A DNA stretch of 64,000 nucleotides from Arenibacter sp. F26102 (GCF_023015865.1 NZ_JALKBC010000003.1:394840-458839); one strand, 5' to 3'; positions 44,695 to 54,931 are shown, counted from the stretch's first letter. Numbers and translations are program-made. The notes: generated by a model from the letters alone, not told the origin.

Positions 44695-47118
44695 TTATTG
44701 GTTGCCATCAGTTTTGGAAGTATTCAATTCTATTGAAAGACTATCCTTCACTATTGAATCGAACGCTATTTGTCCTGGCACAATCCCCTGGACCGAATCG
44801 ATTGTAATAGGTGTATCTACCAACACAGCAAGGGTATCCCTTACCCGTAATTCCTGTAAATAGATGGAATCTGTCTGGGCAAATTCATAAGCCTCTTGTG
44901 CATTCAATTCTACAAATGGCCTACAAGGAAAGTAATCAAAACCATACTCAAAATTGCTGAGTAGCGGTCGTTTCCAGTAACTTAAATTTTTAAAAATGGA
45001 TGCCACAATGGGCAGGGCTGTATTGGAACCAGATCCCATACTCGTGGAAGCAAACTGCACGCGTTTATCAAAGGTGCCTACCCAGGAGCCTACAACCAGC
45101 TCGGGGGAGCAGGCTATAAACCAACCATCCCCATTATTTTGGGTGGTTCCGGTCTTACCAATGAGATTATAAGGAATTTCATAACCCAATAACCGAGAAC
45201 CAGTACCTGCCTTAATAACACCTTCCATCATTTTTTGTAAGGTCTTAATATTTTCGGTGCTTGCCACCCTACCCTCATATATAGGCTTGGCTTCATATAA
45301 TATATTACCTTGTTCATCTTCTATGCGATCAATGGCATAAGGTTTTATTTTATTCCCCCCATTGGAAATACTGGCATAAGCAGTTACCATTTCCATCAAA
45401 CTGATATCTGCAGTGCCCAGCACTATGGAAGGCACATTGGGAAGTTCCGATTCTATGCCCATTTTTTTTGCTTGGTCCAACACCCTCTCGGTTCCTGTCT
45501 TCAACTGAAGGGTAACGGAAACCGTATTCACGGAATTCGCCAAAGCACCATACATACTATAACTACCTCCATACTTATTATTGGAATTTCGAGGTCTCCA
45601 ATCTTCATACTTTGAATAGGTAACAAGGTTGTTGTCATAATAATTACAAGGTTCCTCCCCTGCTTGCAAGGCCGCCAAATAGGTAATTGGCTTAAAGGTG
45701 GACCCCACCTGCCTAGGCGCGGTAACATTATCTATTTGACTAAATCCATAATCTATTCCGCCAACATATCCCATTATCCTACCAGAGACACTACTAACAG
45801 CAATAACCCCGGCATGCAACCTATTTATACTTTTTGTAATGGAATCTTCCAACGACTGCATTTGTTCTTCATATCCCTTGCCGATCACCCAATACTTTCT
45901 CTTTCTCTTTTCCTTGACGAAAGCATCAATTTCAGTTTCCGTTTTTCCAGCTTGACGCATTTGTTGTATATGGTTATTTTGGTCTACCAATTTTTTCAAC
46001 AACACCTCCTTTCCCCCTTCCGTAGTTGCCGAAGCCCAATAGGTATCCATAAGTTTCTGCAGATTGTCCGCTTGGCGATGCAGTGCAGATTCTGCATACT
46101 TCTGTATGTTGGTATTTAAGGTAGTATATATGTTTAAGCCGTCTGCCTCCAAATCGTAAATATGACCATCGGGTGCAGGGTTATCTTCAGCCCAAACCGC
46201 AAATTCTGCGGCTACATAATCCTTAAAATAAGCAGAAAAAGACGAAACTTTTTTTGGCGTCTGATAATCCACCTTCATTGGAATCTGAGCCTCGTCGAAA
46301 GTTTCTTCGGTGATATAATTGTATTTAAGCATTTGGGAAAGCACTACATTTCGTCTTTGCTGGGCCCTTTCCGGAAACCTTCTGGGATTATAATAGGATG
46401 GAGCCTTTAATAGACCAACCAAGGTTGCGCTTTCCGGCAATGTCAATTCTTCGGGAGCCTTGTTAAAAAAACGTGAGGATGCCTTTTCTATCCCGTAGAC
46501 ATTTTCGCCAAAGGAAACGGTATTAAAATATAGCAAAATGATATCCTCCTTATCGTAAATTTTTTCCAGTCTTCTAGCGATAAATATTTCCCTAATTTTA
46601 TTAATTGGGGTTGAAAGAAAAAACTGTTCTTCCCTTCCAAACAAATTTTTGGCAACCTGTTGGGTAATAGTACTACCACCTCCTGTATTTTGCTGTAATA
46701 TGATCGATTTTATCAGTACCCTCGCATAACTTTGGTAATCTATTCCCCCATGTTCATAGAAACGCACGTCTTCCGTAGCAACAAGTGCCTGTTTAAGGGA
46801 TGACCCTATTTGTGAACTATCAGCATTAGATCTGTTTTGAAGATAATAATACCCAATAGGTTCTTTATTGGAAGCATAAATGGTAGAAGTTACCGGATTT
46901 TTCAAGCTCTTTAAATAGGCCTTGGTCGGCAATTTGCCAAAGGCACCCAGATAGATAACCAAAAAAAGTAAAAACAGACTAAAAAATCCAGCAATTGCGC
47001 CAATTAATAATGATTTGAAAGGATGTTCCCGGACATAGACCAACATCTTTGTCAACCTTCTCCGGCCTGTCGCCAAAACATTCTTTACTCCTTTCAATAC
47101 CATATTACCTTTTCTCAA
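44695..47118 (-). CDS. Class A penicillin-binding protein (PBP1A-like)
   Basis: Bifunctional peptidoglycan glycosyltransferase/transpeptidase of 807 residues. A cytoplasmic basic stretch precedes the TM helix at about 37-60. The GT51 domain has ATEDVRFYEHGGIDYQS with the catalytic Glu, and GGGSTITQQVAKN. The transpeptidase domain has the nucleophile motif Ser-x-x-Lys within GSTFKP, plus SVNTVS and KTGTTQNN. It polymerises and cross-links the cell wall in the periplasm. The acidic C-terminal tail is unremarkable. The gene is monocistronic. Confidence 0.95.
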   Translation of the reverse strand: MRKGNMVLKGVKNVLATGRRRLTKMLVYVREHPFKSLLIGAIAGFFSLFLLFLVIYLGAFGKLPTKAYLKSLKNPVTSTIYASNKEPIGYYYLQNRSNADSSQIGSSLKQALVATEDVRFYEHGGIDYQSYARVLIKSIILQQNTGGGSTITQQVAKNLFGREEQFFLSTPINKIREIFIARRLEKIYDKEDIILLYFNTVSFGENVYGIEKASSRFFNKAPEELTLPESATLVGLLKAPSYYNPRRFPERAQQRRNVVLSQMLKYNYITEETFDEAQIPMKVDYQTPKKVSSFSAYFKDYVAAEFAVWAEDNPAPDGHIYDLEADGLNIYTTLNTNIQKYAESALHRQADNLQKLMDTYWASATTEGGKEVLLKKLVDQNNHIQQMRQAGKTETEIDAFVKEKRKRKYWVIGKGYEEQMQSLEDSITKSINRLHAGVIAVSSVSGRIMGYVGGIDYGFSQIDNVTAPRQVGSTFKPITYLAALQAGEEPCNYYDNNLVTYSKYEDWRPRNSNNKYGGSYSMYGALANSVNTVSVTLQLKTGTERVLDQAKKMGIESELPNVPSIVLGTADISLMEMVTAYASISNGGNKIKPYAIDRIEDEQGNILYEAKPIYEGRVASTENIKTLQKMMEGVIKAGTGSRLLGYEIPYNLIGKTGTTQNNGDGWFIACSPELVVGSWVGTFDKRVQFASTSMGSGSNTALPIVASIFKNLSYWKRPLLSNFEYGFDYFPCRPFVELNAQEAYEFAQTDSIYLQELRVRDTLAVLVDTPITIDSVQGIVPGQIAFDSIVKDSLSIELNTSKTDGNQ

Positions 47119-47674
47119 ATTTCCGCAATTATAATTCGATTACAAATAAAAATAAGTCAATATTCATGAATCTGTGCTCTTTTGATTATAAATAAATTTT
47201 GACGTAGGTCAATAAAATATCCATGATAATCAATTCAACTGCTTTTAGGAAATTATAGGGCAGGCCATGAGAGTTTCTAAAAAGTATAATAAAGTATGAT
47301 GGCCAAGCTGTTCAGTCAACAACACTCTTCCCAACAGTGCCCTGGGAAGAAATGTTTAGACTTACATCAGAAAAAAATATAATTACACCGATCATATCAA
47401 TATTAACTTTTTAAATTGGCTCTTCTTACTTATCTTGCTGACTAATTGCTTTTTAGAGGTACCGTTTTGATTGCTAAAAGAATTGCAATTTTAATATAAT
47501 TTGCGAAATTTGCTATTTATCTTTGCAAAACAATGTGGAAATCCTCTCGGGCAAGGTAGATTGATAATCCTAGTTGAATACGTATTTTAGAATATTGTAT
47601 TTTATGTTTAGGTCAGTACTATAAGTTGTATAGTTTTCGATAGGTAGTTTATTTACATTTTAGAATCCAATCTT
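47119..47674. other. Long intergenic region between PBP1A and apaG
   Basis: About 556 bp between divergent genes, AT-rich. A TATCTTTG element occurs near 47518-47525 and may belong to a promoter directed toward apaG. No ORF or structured RNA could be recognised. Confidence 0.5.
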
Positions 47675-48061
47675 ATGATAACACAGGTAACTAAAGGCAT
47701 TAAAATATCCGTGAACACCAGTTTTGAAGGAACTTTCTTCAAGAACTATAAGATGCATTTTGCTTTCGGCTATACCATTACCATAGAAAACCAAAGCAAG
47801 GATTCTGTTCAGTTGACGTCCCGCCATTGGCAGATTTACGATTCCTTAAATGAATTGGAAGTCTTGGATGGAGAAGGGGTAATTGGTAAAAAGCCGGTAA
47901 TTAAGCCTGGCGAATCGCACACCTACAGTTCCGGGTGCCTTTTGGCTTCCACTATTGGAGCTATGAAGGGCCATTACAACATGGTAAGCATAAATAATTC
48001 GGATAAGTTCAGGGTTTATATCCCTACATTTAAATTTAGCGCTCCGTTCGCCTTAAATTAG
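47675..48061 (+). CDS. apaG: ApaG protein (Co2+/Mg2+ efflux-associated)
   Basis: 128 residues, the usual ApaG size (about 125). The fibronectin-III-like fold is recognised by FGYTITIENQSKDSVQL, SRHWQIYDS, GEGVIGKKPVIKPGESHTY region and the C-terminal IPTFKFSAP. It is a cytoplasmic protein whose biochemical role is poorly known; in enterobacteria it is linked to cobalt tolerance. It stands alone. Confidence 0.93.
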   Translation: MITQVTKGIKISVNTSFEGTFFKNYKMHFAFGYTITIENQSKDSVQLTSRHWQIYDSLNELEVLDGEGVIGKKPVIKPGESHTYSSGCLLASTIGAMKGHYNMVSINNSDKFRVYIPTFKFSAPFALN

Positions 48062-48210
48062 AATTCAGAAATCACATAGTCTTTCTCCTTATTTTCCTGG
48101 ATATTCTTTCAAGGAAAAAACCGTGCATTGCATAAATTATTAACACTAATAATCTGTTAATTTTATATTTTCAATACCATCCCTGAAAACAAAATTCACT
48201 CAACACTTCT

Positions 48211-48242
48211 TTTTATTATCGCAGATGCATTTAGTACCTTTG
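48211..48242 (+). promoter_or_regulatory. Candidate promoter of pruA
   Basis: TACCTTTG at 48235-48242 matches the -7 consensus. TTTT at 48211-48214 sits 20 nt upstream in place of TTTG. The start codon is 31 nt downstream. Confidence 0.4.
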
Positions 48243-48272
48243 CCGTAAATTTGAACTTAAATCTAAATTATC

Positions 48273-49901
48273 ATGGGAAAAGGATTTTTTCAAGTACCCA
48301 CGGCATATAACGAACCTATTAAAAGTTATGCCCCTGGCTCTCCTGAGCGGGAAGAAGTACTAAAGCAATACAGTGCCTATTTTAATGCCAACACCGACGT
48401 TGCAATGTATATTGGAGGGAAGGATGTAAAAACGGGAAACACCAAACCTATTTCTCCTCCACATGACCATAAGCATATAGTAGGCCAATATCACACTGCC
48501 AAGAAGGAAGATGTAACCCATGCCATTGCCAACGCATTGGAAGCAAGGGAACATTGGGCTAATTTGGAATGGGAACAACGCGCTGCTATTTTCCTAAAGG
48601 CGGCAGAGTTAATTTCTGGACCTTATAGGGCCAAAATTAATGCTGCAACGATGATTGCACAATCAAAAAATATACATCAGGCCGAGATTGATGCGGCATG
48701 TGAACTTATAGATTTCCTTCGATTCAATGTAGAATACATGTCCCAGATTTACGAGGAGCAACCGGATTCTGCCGAAGGTATTTGGAATAGGGTGGAATAC
48801 CGTCCTTTAGAAGGCTTTATCTATGCCATTACTCCTTTCAATTTTACGGCAATTGCAGGAAATCTTCCTGCCAGTGCGGCAATGATGGGGAATGTGGTAT
48901 TGTGGAAACCAAGTGACAGCCAAGTCTTTTCTGCCAAAGTAATAGTGGATATCTTTAAGGAAGCAGGACTTCCCGATGGTGTTATCAATGTGGTTTACGG
49001 AGATCCAGTGATGATTACTAAAGAAGCTTTGAGCAGCCCTGATTTTGCTGGAATTCATTATACAGGATCTACCCACGTCTTTAAGGAATTATGGAAACAG
49101 ATCGGAAACAATATCCATATCTACAAAACCTACCCTAGGATTGTAGGCGAAACAGGAGGCAAGGATTTCATTATAGCCCATCCTACCGCTAATCCCAAGC
49201 AGGTAGCTACAGCTATTGTGAGGGGTGCCTTTGAATTCCAAGGTCAGAAATGTAGTGCTGCCTCAAGAGTCTACCTACCAAAATCCATTTCAAAAGAAAT
49301 ATTGGATTTAGTTAAATCGGATGTAGAATCGTTCAACAAACCCGGTTCCCCAGAGGACATGAGCAATTTTATTACGGCCGTAATTCACGAAGGTTCTTTT
49401 GACAAGCTGGCCAAATATATCGACCAGGCTAAAAAAGACGAAAACGCAGAAATTTATGCAGGCGGTAATTACGACAAATCCAAAGGTTATTTTATAGAGC
49501 CTACGGTCATTGTAACGACCGATCCAAAATATACTACCATGGAAACCGAGCTTTTCGGACCCGTGGTTACCATTTATGTTTATGAGGACAAGGATTGGTC
49601 CAAAACACTTAAATTGGTAGATAGCACCTCTGAATATGCTCTTACCGGTGCGGTACTCTCAGGAGATCGTTATTCAATTGCCGAAGCTACCAAAGCATTG
49701 CAGAACTGTGCCGGTAACTTTTATATTAACGACAAACCTACAGGTGCCGTTGTAGGACAGCAACCATTTGGAGGTGCAAGGGCATCAGGCACCAACGATA
49801 AGGCCGGATCGGCCCAAAACCTATTGCGATGGGTATCACCAAGATTAATAAAGGAAACCTTTGTTACTCCAGTAGATTATAGGTATCCATTCCTGGGATA
49901 A
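48273..49901 (+). CDS. pruA: L-glutamate gamma-semialdehyde (1-pyrroline-5-carboxylate) dehydrogenase
   Basis: Aldehyde dehydrogenase superfamily, 542 residues, the size of stand-alone P5C dehydrogenases. Catalytic Cys is in FEFQGQKCSAASRVY and the general base Glu in VGETGGKDF. The N-terminal region FQVPTAYNEPIKSYAPGS is characteristic of the Bacteroidota and eukaryotic ALDH4 group. It oxidises glutamate semialdehyde to glutamate with NAD+ in proline catabolism. No proline dehydrogenase lies beside it. A strong hairpin follows. Confidence 0.95.
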   Translation: MGKGFFQVPTAYNEPIKSYAPGSPEREEVLKQYSAYFNANTDVAMYIGGKDVKTGNTKPISPPHDHKHIVGQYHTAKKEDVTHAIANALEAREHWANLEWEQRAAIFLKAAELISGPYRAKINAATMIAQSKNIHQAEIDAACELIDFLRFNVEYMSQIYEEQPDSAEGIWNRVEYRPLEGFIYAITPFNFTAIAGNLPASAAMMGNVVLWKPSDSQVFSAKVIVDIFKEAGLPDGVINVVYGDPVMITKEALSSPDFAGIHYTGSTHVFKELWKQIGNNIHIYKTYPRIVGETGGKDFIIAHPTANPKQVATAIVRGAFEFQGQKCSAASRVYLPKSISKEILDLVKSDVESFNKPGSPEDMSNFITAVIHEGSFDKLAKYIDQAKKDENAEIYAGGNYDKSKGYFIEPTVIVTTDPKYTTMETELFGPVVTIYVYEDKDWSKTLKLVDSTSEYALTGAVLSGDRYSIAEATKALQNCAGNFYINDKPTGAVVGQQPFGGARASGTNDKAGSAQNLLRWVSPRLIKETFVTPVDYRYPFLG

Positions 49902-49914
49902 GGGAATAAAACTA

Positions 49915-49963
49915 AATAAACATGGCCCGTATTTGCTTCTTGCAGATACGGGCCATGTTTATT
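49915..49963. terminator. Long terminator hairpin after pruA
   Basis: An 18-bp perfect stem (AATAAACATGGCCCGTAT and its complement) with a 13-nt loop, starting 14 bp after the pruA stop. It lacks a long U-run but has T-rich flanks. Confidence 0.75.
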
Positions 49964-50184
49964 ATAAAATTCTTCTCACCCATTATCGGCAACTACACCT
50001 CCATCGTTTGCTCCGTAAAACCCATAATTTGGACTGTCTAAAGCAATCTATTTCGGAATAAACCTAAGCCAAAGCAAACTTTTAACATAATTTAAACCAT
50101 CTTTTACACAATTATAATGTAAATTTAACGTTAAGATATTGTAAATTTACAGTGAATTTAAAGTTAACATAAAAGCGATTGACC

Positions 50185-50313
50185 ATGAAAGAAAGCACTG
50201 AAAACAAAACTCGGAATAAAGTAAAAAGATTTTCATTTAGGAATATCCCCAATTACATAAAGGCCTATGCCAAAACTTGTAGAGAGTCCTATTATCACAT
50301 GTTAAGTCTTTAA
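50185..50313 (+). CDS. Candidate small basic protein (42 residues)
   Basis: ATG at 50185 opens 42 codons ending TAA at 50313, 2 bp before the convergent rsmG stop. The peptide begins MKESTENKTRNKVKRFSFRN and is strongly basic, then has an aromatic/helical end (YIKAYAKTCRESYYHML). It matches no family I know. No good ribosome-binding site is visible, which is common in this phylum. It could be chance, so confidence is modest. Confidence 0.4.
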   Translation: MKESTENKTRNKVKRFSFRNIPNYIKAYAKTCRESYYHMLSL

Positions 50314-50315
50314 TA

Positions 50316-50951
50316 CTAACCCTTAAATTTTACGGGTAAGTACACCAACTTTTTGGTTTCAAAGAATTCCTCTTCAAATATTGCCGATAGATCATAGATT
50401 TCAACGGTACGGTATCCCTTTAATTCTTCTTCAAGATCTCCCCCTTTCAAATAAAGGATTCCATTCCTACGTTCGTGTTCGGATTTCTTTTTTATTTTGC
50501 CTTTCACCCAATGTGTAAAGGTTGGCATAGCCGCCACTGCCCTACTAACGATAAAATCGAACTGCCCCTTAATTTCTTCCACTCTCGAATTGACTGCAGT
50601 GACATTTTCAATTTCCAGTCCCGCCACAACTTCCTGCACCACCTTGATCTTTTTCCCTATTGCATCGACCAGGGTAAAATGGGTCTCGGGATATAAAATG
50701 GCCAAGGGAATACCAGGAAATCCTCCTCCGGTTCCTACATCCAATACTTCCGTCCCGGGATTAAATTTTTGAAATTTTGCTATAGCCAATGAATGTAACA
50801 CATGTCGCATATAAAGCTCATCTATATCCTTTCTGGAAACCACATTTATCTTCAAATTCCAATCCTGGTACAAATGTTGCAATTTTTCTATTTGCTGTTT
50901 CTGCAGATCCGTTAAATCTGGAAAATATTTATAAATGATTGTGTAGTCCAT
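50316..50951 (-). CDS. rsmG: 16S rRNA (guanine-527-N7)-methyltransferase
   Basis: 211 residues, the normal RsmG/GidB length. The SAM-binding motif VLDVGTGGGFPGIPLAI is near residues 70-86, preceded by NVVSRKDIDELYMRHVLHSL, which is diagnostic. FIVSRAVAAM follows. It methylates G527 of 16S rRNA. Monocistronic. Confidence 0.96.
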   Translation of the reverse strand: MDYTIIYKYFPDLTDLQKQQIEKLQHLYQDWNLKINVVSRKDIDELYMRHVLHSLAIAKFQKFNPGTEVLDVGTGGGFPGIPLAILYPETHFTLVDAIGKKIKVVQEVVAGLEIENVTAVNSRVEEIKGQFDFIVSRAVAAMPTFTHWVKGKIKKKSEHERRNGILYLKGGDLEEELKGYRTVEIYDLSAIFEEEFFETKKLVYLPVKFKG

Positions 50952-51067
50952 TTTGTTTCGTTAAATTTTTGCAAAAATAGTACTTTAACAGGCATGGCCT
51001 AAGTTTTAACAAAACAGTTATACTTAATTTGGGCCCGAATTGCCGTATATTTACAAAAAATTAAATC

Positions 51068-52171
51068 ATGGACAACAATCCCATAAGATTTTCACGAAAA
51101 GACTCTGCCCAATTTTTTAAAACCCTTAATAAGCGCGTTAATAATTACTTCAAGGAAAACGACCTAAAAAAAACAGGTAATTGGAAATTGCACTTAAAGA
51201 CAGCCGTAATGTTTGCCCTATTTTTGGCACCTTATTTTCTAATTTTGACCCTAGGACTCCCTAATTGGGCCAATTTGTTATTGACCATCACCATGGGCGT
51301 TGGTATGGCCGGAGTTGGCATGAATGTCATGCATGATGGAAACCACGGCTCCTATTCCAATAAAAAGTGGGTAAACAAACTTATGGGAGGCAGCATTTAT
51401 ATCCTGGCCGGAAACGTTTATAATTGGCAAGTTCAGCACAATGTTCTGCACCATACCTACACGAATATTCACGAGCACGATGAAGATTTGGAAGCTGGTA
51501 GGATATTAAGGTTTTCAAAACATGCCAAATGGCACAAATTCCATAAATTCCAACATTTTTATTCCATTCTTCTTTACGGCCTTCTAACTTTTAATTGGGC
51601 CATTACTACCGATTTTCAACAAATGTATCGCTATACCAAAAGAAAATTGGCCTACGGAAAATTCCCCAATCCCTTCATGAACTGGAGTATGTTGGTCGTT
51701 ACCAAGCTTATTTATATAACCATTTGGATTATTGTACCTATGGTATTTTTAGATATCGCCTGGTGGAAAATTCTCATAGGATTCTTTATAATGCACTATG
51801 TTGCCGGTGTTATTCTGAGTGTGGTATTCCAATTGGCGCACGTGGTAGACGAAGCTGAAACTCCCTTACCTGAAAAAGATGGTACCATGAAAAATACCTG
51901 GGCTATACACCAATTGTTCACAACCGTAAATTTTGGTACTAAAAACCGTATTGTAAACTGGTTTACAGGAGGCTTAAACCATCAAGTGGAACATCATATC
52001 TTCCCCAACATAAGCCATATACATTACACAAAAATTGCCAAAATTGTTAAAGAGACTGCAAATGAGTTTAATTTGCCATACAACGAATATAAAACTACAA
52101 GAAAAGCTATAATTTCGCACTTCAAACATCTAAAAGAATTGGGTAAAAAACCCGCATTACAATATCAGTAA
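51068..52171 (+). CDS. Membrane fatty-acid desaturase
   Basis: 367 residues with four or more transmembrane stretches. The three histidine boxes are present: HDGNHGSYS, HNVLHH and HQVEHH. The Gln-x-x-His-His form of the third box is typical of acyl-lipid (front-end-type) desaturases; no cytochrome b5 domain is fused. It introduces a double bond into membrane lipid acyl chains, using a di-iron centre. The aminotransferase gene follows by 14 bp, which suggests one transcript though the functions are unrelated. Confidence 0.92.
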   Translation: MDNNPIRFSRKDSAQFFKTLNKRVNNYFKENDLKKTGNWKLHLKTAVMFALFLAPYFLILTLGLPNWANLLLTITMGVGMAGVGMNVMHDGNHGSYSNKKWVNKLMGGSIYILAGNVYNWQVQHNVLHHTYTNIHEHDEDLEAGRILRFSKHAKWHKFHKFQHFYSILLYGLLTFNWAITTDFQQMYRYTKRKLAYGKFPNPFMNWSMLVVTKLIYITIWIIVPMVFLDIAWWKILIGFFIMHYVAGVILSVVFQLAHVVDEAETPLPEKDGTMKNTWAIHQLFTTVNFGTKNRIVNWFTGGLNHQVEHHIFPNISHIHYTKIAKIVKETANEFNLPYNEYKTTRKAIISHFKHLKELGKKPALQYQ

Positions 52172-52185
52172 ATTATAACAGAAAA

Positions 52186-53370
52186 ATGAAGAACCATTTA
52201 TCCGATAGGATCAACTCCATGTCCACCTCGGCCACACTGGCTATGGCCGCTAAAGCCAGGGAATTAAAAAGCGAAGGCAAAGATATCATTGGTTTAAGTC
52301 TGGGGGAACCTGACTTTAACATACCGGATTTCATTAAAGAAGCTGCTAAACAAGCAATAGACCAAAATTATAGCAGCTACTCCCCTGTGGATGGTTATGC
52401 CGATTTAAAGCAGGCTATTGCCAATAAATTCAAAAGGGACAATGGCCTGACTTACGGCCTAAACCAGATTGTAGTATCTACAGGTGCGAAACAATCTTTG
52501 GCTAATATTGCCATGGTAATGCTCAACGATGGAGATGAAGTAATTTTGCCAGCCCCATATTGGGTAAGTTACAGTGATATTGTGAAATTGGCCGAAGGTG
52601 TCCCCGTGGAAGTACCTACGAGTATCGACACCGATTTTAAAATGACTCCAGAACAATTGGAGAAGGCCATAACGCCAAAAACCAAAATGATTTGGTTCAG
52701 TTCCCCATGTAATCCAAGTGGATCTGTTTACAATCAGGAGGAATTGGAAGGTTTGGCCACAGTATTGAGAAAACATCCAAATATTTTTATTGTTTCCGAT
52801 GAAATTTACGAGCACATCAATTTTATTGGTGGCCATGTAAGTATTGCCAATATTGATGGAATGTACGACCGCACCGTTACGGTAAACGGAGTTTCCAAAG
52901 CATTTGCAATGACCGGATGGCGTATTGGTTACATTGGAGGCCCGGAATGGATCGCCAAAGCATGTAACAAGTTCCAAGGACAGATTACCAGTGGCGCCAA
53001 TGCAATTGCCCAACGCGCTACCATAGCTGCTCTTGACGCCCCTGTTTCTTCCATTAAGTTCATGATCGATGAATTCCACAAAAGACGTGATCTTGTATTG
53101 GAATTATTGGGTGAAATAAAAGGATTTAACCTTAATGTACCAGAGGGAGCATTTTATGTATTCCCAGATATTTCCAGCTTTTTTGGAAAAACACTCAACG
53201 GGACCTTGATCAATAATGCCTCTGACTTTGCGCTTTACCTTTTGGAAAAGGCAAATGTAGCTACCGTTACCGGTGAAGCCTTTGGAAATGCCAATTGTAT
53301 TCGTATTTCCTATGCAGCCTCCGAAAAAGAATTGAGAGAAGCTATTGCCAGAATAAAGGCAGTTGTATAA
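52186..53370 (+). CDS. PLP-dependent aminotransferase, aspartate (class I)
   Basis: 394 residues of fold type I. The PLP-binding Lys lies in VNGVSKAFAMTGWRIGY. Also visible are SLGEPDFNIPDFI near 36-48, SSPCNPSGSVY and ISYAASEKELREAI at the end. It resembles AspC/AspB-type aspartate aminotransferases of this phylum. It transfers amino groups between aspartate/glutamate and keto acids. Overlap in function with other class I aminotransferases cannot be excluded. A bidirectional terminator follows. Confidence 0.92.
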   Translation: MKNHLSDRINSMSTSATLAMAAKARELKSEGKDIIGLSLGEPDFNIPDFIKEAAKQAIDQNYSSYSPVDGYADLKQAIANKFKRDNGLTYGLNQIVVSTGAKQSLANIAMVMLNDGDEVILPAPYWVSYSDIVKLAEGVPVEVPTSIDTDFKMTPEQLEKAITPKTKMIWFSSPCNPSGSVYNQEELEGLATVLRKHPNIFIVSDEIYEHINFIGGHVSIANIDGMYDRTVTVNGVSKAFAMTGWRIGYIGGPEWIAKACNKFQGQITSGANAIAQRATIAALDAPVSSIKFMIDEFHKRRDLVLELLGEIKGFNLNVPEGAFYVFPDISSFFGKTLNGTLINNASDFALYLLEKANVATVTGEAFGNANCIRISYAASEKELREAIARIKAVV

Positions 53371-53389
53371 TACAGACTTTAGTCTTAAA

Positions 53390-53423
53390 AAAAAATGGAC
53401 GCCCCAATCGGCGTCCATTTTTT
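53390..53423. terminator. Bidirectional terminator between aminotransferase and trkH genes
   Basis: A 14-bp perfect stem (AAAAAATGGACGCC and complement) around a 6-nt loop, A-rich on the left and T-rich on the right. Confidence 0.93.
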
Positions 53424-53439
53424 TTATGTTTTTGATATT

Positions 53440-54930
53440 CTATATACGCTTCCAGAAATAAGGCGAAAATAATATCAATACCGTAAATAGTTCCAATCTA
53501 CCCAAGAGCATTAGAAATCCGCACCACCATTTCCCCAATGCCGGAAGACTATTAAAATTGGCCAAAGGATTTAAGGCACCTAAGGCCGGACCTACATTCC
53601 CCAAGGAAGAAGCAGCCCCTCCCACAGCGGTTTCAAAGTCCAACCCCAATGCACCAAGCACCAAGGATCCAATTATAAATAGTAACATATAAAGCACAAA
53701 GAATGCTATGATATTGTATACAATATTTTCCTGAACCGTCTTATTATTATACCTAACAGGAATAATGGCATTGGTATGCAGGGTACGTTTAAATTCCAAC
53801 AAACCATTCTTAATAATGAGCAAGTGCCTCATTACCTTGATACCACCAGCGGTAGAACCGGCCGAGCCACCGAGAAAAAACAATCCAAAAAAGAATATGG
53901 TTAAAAAGGGTGTCCACGAAGTAAAATCAGCTGTCACAAACCCTGTGGTCGTAATAACAGAAACAACTTGGAACAAGGTATGCCTAAAAGAGCTTTCCCA
54001 CTCCCCCAAAACCATGGGATGAAAATCGGACACCGGCACATTGGCCTGAAAATAGACCACTAAACTGGCAACTACGGTAAAACAAACTATAAAAATAGAG
54101 TAGAATTTAAATTCTTCATCCATTATCACTTTCTGCACCTTGCCCTTAAAGGCATAATAACTGAGCACAAAATTACTTCCCGCCAAAAACATGAACAGAA
54201 TTACTATGTATTGTATCAAAGGTTGGTCGTTCCAATAGGCCATACTGGCATTCTTCGTAGAAAAACCTCCTGTGGACAAGGTTGCCAAGGAATGATTTAT
54301 TGCATCAAAAAAAGACATTCCAGCAAGTTTCAATAATAAGGTCTCAGCCACCGTATAACTAAAGTAAATTAACCACAGTCTTTTAGCGGTATCCGTAATC
54401 CTAGGGTGCAATTTATCCCCACTTGGTCCGGGAGCCTCCGCAGCAAACAACTGCATTCCTCCAATTCCCAAAAGGGGCAAAATGGCAATGGCAAGTACTA
54501 TAATCCCCATTCCTCCAATCCAATGCGTTAAACTTCTCCACAAAAGAATTCCTTCAGGCAAAGCCTCTATATCATCTACTATTGAAGCGCCAGTGGTGGT
54601 ATAACCGGACATAGTTTCAAAAAAAGCATTGGTAATATCCGGAATAGCTCCGGAAAAGAGATAGGGCAACATGCCTGAAGCGGACATGACCAACCAACCA
54701 AAGGTAACAATGATGTACCCTTCCTTGCGTTTTACTTCCTTTTTGTGATTGCGGGTATAGAACATGGCCAAAACACCTACCAGCATGGTAACAATTGCAG
54801 CAAGGGTAATGTCCAAGGTAGCGCCGTCATCGTAAATTCCGCTGACAACCGCAGCCAAAATCATAAAAAACCCATTGCAGAGCAATAGCAATCCCATGAG
54901 GTGAATGATAATTTTAGAATTTAAACCCAT
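53440..54930 (-). CDS. trkH: Trk/Ktr-type potassium transporter membrane subunit
   Basis: 496 residues from MGLNSKII, whose ATG lies one base after the trkA stop; the longer start at 54966 would overlap trkA by 35 bp. It contains the M-P-M repeats of SKT channels, with selectivity-loop segments such as SGYTTTGASI, LATLSTGGFS and TTTGFVTADF, and AASSLGNVGP. It imports K+ coupled to a cation gradient or membrane potential, and works with the TrkA subunit encoded upstream in the same operon. Confidence 0.94.
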   Translation of the reverse strand: MGLNSKIIIHLMGLLLLCNGFFMILAAVVSGIYDDGATLDITLAAIVTMLVGVLAMFYTRNHKKEVKRKEGYIIVTFGWLVMSASGMLPYLFSGAIPDITNAFFETMSGYTTTGASIVDDIEALPEGILLWRSLTHWIGGMGIIVLAIAILPLLGIGGMQLFAAEAPGPSGDKLHPRITDTAKRLWLIYFSYTVAETLLLKLAGMSFFDAINHSLATLSTGGFSTKNASMAYWNDQPLIQYIVILFMFLAGSNFVLSYYAFKGKVQKVIMDEEFKFYSIFIVCFTVVASLVVYFQANVPVSDFHPMVLGEWESSFRHTLFQVVSVITTTGFVTADFTSWTPFLTIFFFGLFFLGGSAGSTAGGIKVMRHLLIIKNGLLEFKRTLHTNAIIPVRYNNKTVQENIVYNIIAFFVLYMLLFIIGSLVLGALGLDFETAVGGAASSLGNVGPALGALNPLANFNSLPALGKWWCGFLMLLGRLELFTVLILFSPYFWKRI

Positions 54931-54931
54931 A

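Noticed and set aside
44530..44736. 68-residue plus-strand ORF
   Set aside because: No signal peptide or domain, AT-rich, and overlaps the 3' end of the PBP1A gene antisense.
48092..48119. Possible terminator hairpin after apaG (TTTTCCT with AAGGAAAA)
   Set aside because: The stem is short, AT-rich and the loop long; no T-run follows on the plus strand.
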